This document shows, piece by piece, positions 62,291-64,000 of a DNA stretch of 64,000 nucleotides. The first letter of the stretch is position 1; every line of letters starts with the position of its first letter. Location of the stretch: the NCBI GenBank assembly GCA_015067615.1, contig SVMD01000013.1, positions 1 to 64,000 on the forward strand. The letters are read 5' to 3'. The notes under the pieces are model-generated. The model did not search any database. It had not been told where the DNA came from and saw only the letters and a list, made by a program, of their open reading frames with translations. The translations under genes were made by a program, and so were the position numbers. Source of the stretch: Oscillospiraceae bacterium (GTDB lineage Bacteria; Bacillota; Clostridia; Oscillospirales; Oscillospiraceae).

Positions 62291-62926
62291 ATGGAACAGA
62301 AGAAGATTTCCAAGTCTGTGCTGAAGCGTCTGCCCGGCTATCTGAGCTACCTGAAGGGCATGCCGGAAAATTCCCCCACCCATATTTCCGCCACCGCCCT
62401 GGCCAATGCCCTGGGTATGGGCGAGGTGCAGGTCCGCAAGGATCTGGCCATGGTTTCCGACGGCGGCCGTCCCAAGATCGGCTACCTGCGGGAGGCCCTG
62501 ATCGATGATATCGAGCAGTTCCTGGGCTACGACAACACCACCGACGCGGTGCTCATCGGTGCCGGCAAGCTGGGTCAGGCCCTGCTGGACTACAAGGGCT
62601 TCCAGGAATTCGGCCTGAACATCCTGGCCGCCTTTGACGTGGCACCCAAGATGGACATCACCGAGGGCGGCAAGCCTGTCTACCCGGTGGAGCAGCTGGA
62701 AAGCTTCTGCAAGAAGAATAAGATCCTCATGGGCATCATCACCGTTCCCGGCGACTATGCCCAGGATGTGGCGGACCGGCTGGTGGGCTGCGGCATCAAG
62801 GCCATCTGGAATTTCGCCCCCACCCATCTGGAGGTTCCTGCCCATATCCTGGTGCAGCATGAGAATATGGCCACCTCTCTGGCCGTGCTTTCCATGCACC
62901 TGCAGGCCCATATCACCAACGAATAA
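62291..62926 (+). CDS. rex: Redox-sensing transcriptional repressor Rex
   Basis: Rex senses the NADH/NAD+ ratio and represses fermentation genes. The 211-residue protein has an N-terminal winged helix (about 1-75; LANALGMGEVQVRKDLAMVS) and a Rossmann domain with GAGKLG at 90-95. Rex controls alcohol dehydrogenases in several Clostridia; adhE is at 6852 in this window. GAGGGACC lies before ATG. A terminator follows. Confidence 0.95.
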   Translation: MEQKKISKSVLKRLPGYLSYLKGMPENSPTHISATALANALGMGEVQVRKDLAMVSDGGRPKIGYLREALIDDIEQFLGYDNTTDAVLIGAGKLGQALLDYKGFQEFGLNILAAFDVAPKMDITEGGKPVYPVEQLESFCKKNKILMGIITVPGDYAQDVADRLVGCGIKAIWNFAPTHLEVPAHILVQHENMATSLAVLSMHLQAHITNE

Positions 62927-62934
62927 AAAATGAC

Positions 62935-62960
62935 CCCCGCTCGCAAGAGCGGGGATTTTT
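62935..62960 (+). terminator. rex terminator
   Basis: CCCCGCTC, GCAA, GAGCGGGG followed by ATTTTT. Confidence 0.85.
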
Positions 62961-62967
62961 CACACTT

Positions 62968-63438
62968 TCAGAATTTCTGACTGTAATAGATTTTGCAGGC
63001 GCCGCCCAGCAGACTGTGGATGAACACACAGGCCAGAATGGTGATACTGACGGTCATGTTGAAATAGCCTGCAATGATACCTGCTACCAGGCCGCCCAGA
63101 ACAAAAATCTGCATGGACAGGGCCCGGGCGGAGGTCCAGATTTGGATCTGCCGCTCGTCATGCTCCTTGACATAAAGCTCCTTCAGCTTTTTTTCATCGC
63201 ACAGAGCCTGAATATTGCGAATCAGACCCACGATCATCAGGATCAGGATACCCGCGGATGCACCCATGATAAAGCCCCGCCACATGCTCTGCCAGTGACT
63301 GTCACCGGCGGCTGGGGTCATGAAATGGATAATACCCGCTTCACCTGCAGCGGAAAGGAAGCTGAAAGCAGCCAGAATAAAGCAGCAAATACTGATGGAA
63401 AGGTTCTGAACCTTAAGTTTTTCTCTGAATAACTCCAT
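62968..63438 (-). CDS. Hypothetical membrane protein (DUF2178-like)
   Basis: This 156-residue protein has about four helices and a charged middle segment with HDERQIQIW, resembling DUF2178 or related XRE-coupled membrane proteins. The family call is tentative. It lies 2 bp after the XRE regulator on the same strand, so the two form an operon, a layout seen in several small regulator-membrane protein pairs. Its role may be to modulate the regulator, but that is inference. Confidence 0.65.
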   Translation of the reverse strand: MELFREKLKVQNLSISICCFILAAFSFLSAAGEAGIIHFMTPAAGDSHWQSMWRGFIMGASAGILILMIVGLIRNIQALCDEKKLKELYVKEHDERQIQIWTSARALSMQIFVLGGLVAGIIAGYFNMTVSITILACVFIHSLLGGACKIYYSQKF

Positions 63439-63440
63439 AA

Positions 63441-63644
63441 TTAATCCTCCAAATCGGAAAAGTCGAATACTTCTTCAATGGTCAGCCCGAAAAACCGGGC
63501 GATTTTGTAGGCTAAGGGGAGGGAGGCGGTATACTTGCCCACCTCGATGGAGGTGATGGTCTGTCGGGTGGTGCCCACGGCTTCTGCCAGCTCCTCCTGG
63601 GATAATTTGCGCGCCTTGCGCAGTTCACGGATCCTGGATTTCAT
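63441..63644 (-). CDS. Small XRE-family regulator
   Basis: The 67-residue protein is a lone XRE helix-turn-helix: LRKARKLSQEELAEAVGTTR and the second helix TITSIEVGKYTAS, ending in an acidic tail (DFSDLED). CAGGAG lies before the ATG at 63644. Its promoter has three CTTTGCA iterons with a 23-bp period. It leads the two-gene operon with the DUF2178-like membrane protein. Probably represses its own transcription. Confidence 0.86.
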   Translation of the reverse strand: MKSRIRELRKARKLSQEELAEAVGTTRQTITSIEVGKYTASLPLAYKIARFFGLTIEEVFDFSDLED

Positions 63645-63698
63645 AGATTCTCCTGTCCTTCCGTTCCATGCGTCCATGAAACGGAAATGCTAAGTTAA

Positions 63699-63751
63699 CT
63701 TTGCAATAAAAGCATAGCACGCTTTGCATAATTTGTCAAGCCTGCTTTGCA
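63699..63751 (-). promoter_or_regulatory. Iteron-controlled promoter of the small XRE operon
   Basis: On the minus strand TTGACA (63734-63739) and TATGCT (63711-63716) are separated by 17 bp. CTTTGCA occurs at 63699-63705, 63722-63728 and 63745-63751, exactly 23 bp apart. One copy is in the spacer, and the other two flank the promoter. Confidence 0.75.
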
Positions 63752-63782
63752 AAAAATATCCGCACCCTTTTTTAGGGTGCGG
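63751..63782 (-). terminator. Terminator of the partial TPR-like gene
   Basis: CCGCACCC/GGGTGCGG hairpin followed on the minus strand by ATATTTTTT. Its T-tract overlaps the third iteron. Confidence 0.75.
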
Positions 63783-63788
63783 ATTAAT

Positions 63789-64000
63789 TTATACACTTGC
63801 GTCCAGCTTTTTGATAACGCGCTTGATCTTTTCGCCGTCGTAGCCTGCGGCTACTGCCCGGCGGTAGTAGGTTTCATAGTCAGCTTCGTAGCCCAGAAGC
63901 TTGCAGCAGATGGCGGCGGTGCTGAGAGCCTGGGGGAGCTTGGCGTTGCACTCCAGGGCGTCCCTGGCCGCATCCAGCGCGTTTTCGTATTCCCCCTGGG
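63789..64000 (-). CDS. TPR-like protein, C-terminal part only
   Basis: The minus-strand frame reads through to a stop at 63789-63791 and is open to the window edge, giving the last 69 residues. The sequence contains GEYENALDAARDALECNAKL and RRAVAAGYDGEKIKRVIKKL, alternating helices typical of tetratricopeptide-type repeats. The 5' end lies outside the window. Function unknown. Confidence 0.65.
   Translation of the reverse strand, partial: QGEYENALDAARDALECNAKLPQALSTAAICCKLLGYEADYETYYRRAVAAGYDGEKIKRVIKKLDASV

Overview
The window looks like chromosome from an endospore-forming, anaerobic gut Firmicute, most likely a Clostridia member of the Oscillospiraceae/Oscillospirales type. The evidence is the sporulation genes (spoIVA, a sipL-like SPOCS/LysM gene, spoIIGA-sigE), fermentative alcohol dehydrogenases (AdhE, FucO), the NADH sensor Rex, a bile salt hydrolase, and fairly GC-rich protein-coding DNA with strong Gram-positive ribosome binding sites. 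Species cannot be fixed from the sequence alone. I saw no rRNA, tRNA, CRISPR array, prophage or complete insertion sequence.

Layout. 0-9.5 kb: EamA transporter, enolase, an XRE regulator, a tocopherol-cyclase-like protein, a YitT protein, FucO, a small membrane protein and AdhE. 9.5-12.5 kb: a long leader region with a promoter, a 9-residue leader peptide, a terminator/antiterminator-like RNA and a 160-bp palindrome, leading into rsgA, a methyltransferase and an acetyltransferase. 12.5-23.5 kb: housekeeping genes, including a peptidase S51 protein, an AI-2E family transporter, hprK-rluA, rpmB, der-plsY-gpsA, DUF177-rpmF, spoIVA and a PH-domain protein. 23.5-33.2 kb: YfhO-like protein, mnmA, a secreted multi-SH3 lysozyme-like protein, and thyA-folA-dsbA. 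33.2-43.9 kb: nitroreductase with a membrane XRE regulator, YgiQ radical SAM protein, a frameshifted vanZ, ylmH, two flavoproteins, a 525-bp foldback element, an AT-rich acetyltransferase, and a WYL regulator. 43.9-53.4 kb: nfo, an FHA-FtsW/RodA protein with its penicillin-binding protein, a 49-residue membrane protein, sipL-like gene, bile salt hydrolase and two membrane-linked XRE regulators. 53.4-64 kb: two CobW GTPases, one with a large His/Cys-rich insert, PadR with two DUF2812 proteins, rarA, spoIIGA-sigE, rex, an iteron-controlled XRE regulator, and the 3' end of a TPR-like gene.

How it fits together. Redox and fermentation (adhE, fucO, rex), carbon control (hprK), lipid and wall synthesis (plsY, gpsA, FtsW/PBP) and sporulation (sigE activation, SpoIVA, SipL) are interleaved. 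Small regulator-plus-membrane-protein modules are common, with five XRE regulators, four of them tethered to membrane segments. Convergent gene ends carry a family of 174-187 bp repeats with shared inverted ends.

The most interesting places are the rsgA leader (9674-10170), the PadR operator pair (55906-55961), the 23-bp iterons (63699-63751), the His/Cys-rich CobW pair, the near-leaderless ylmH start, and the foldback elements. Start codons were reassigned by ribosome binding site in many genes; this is stated in each entry.
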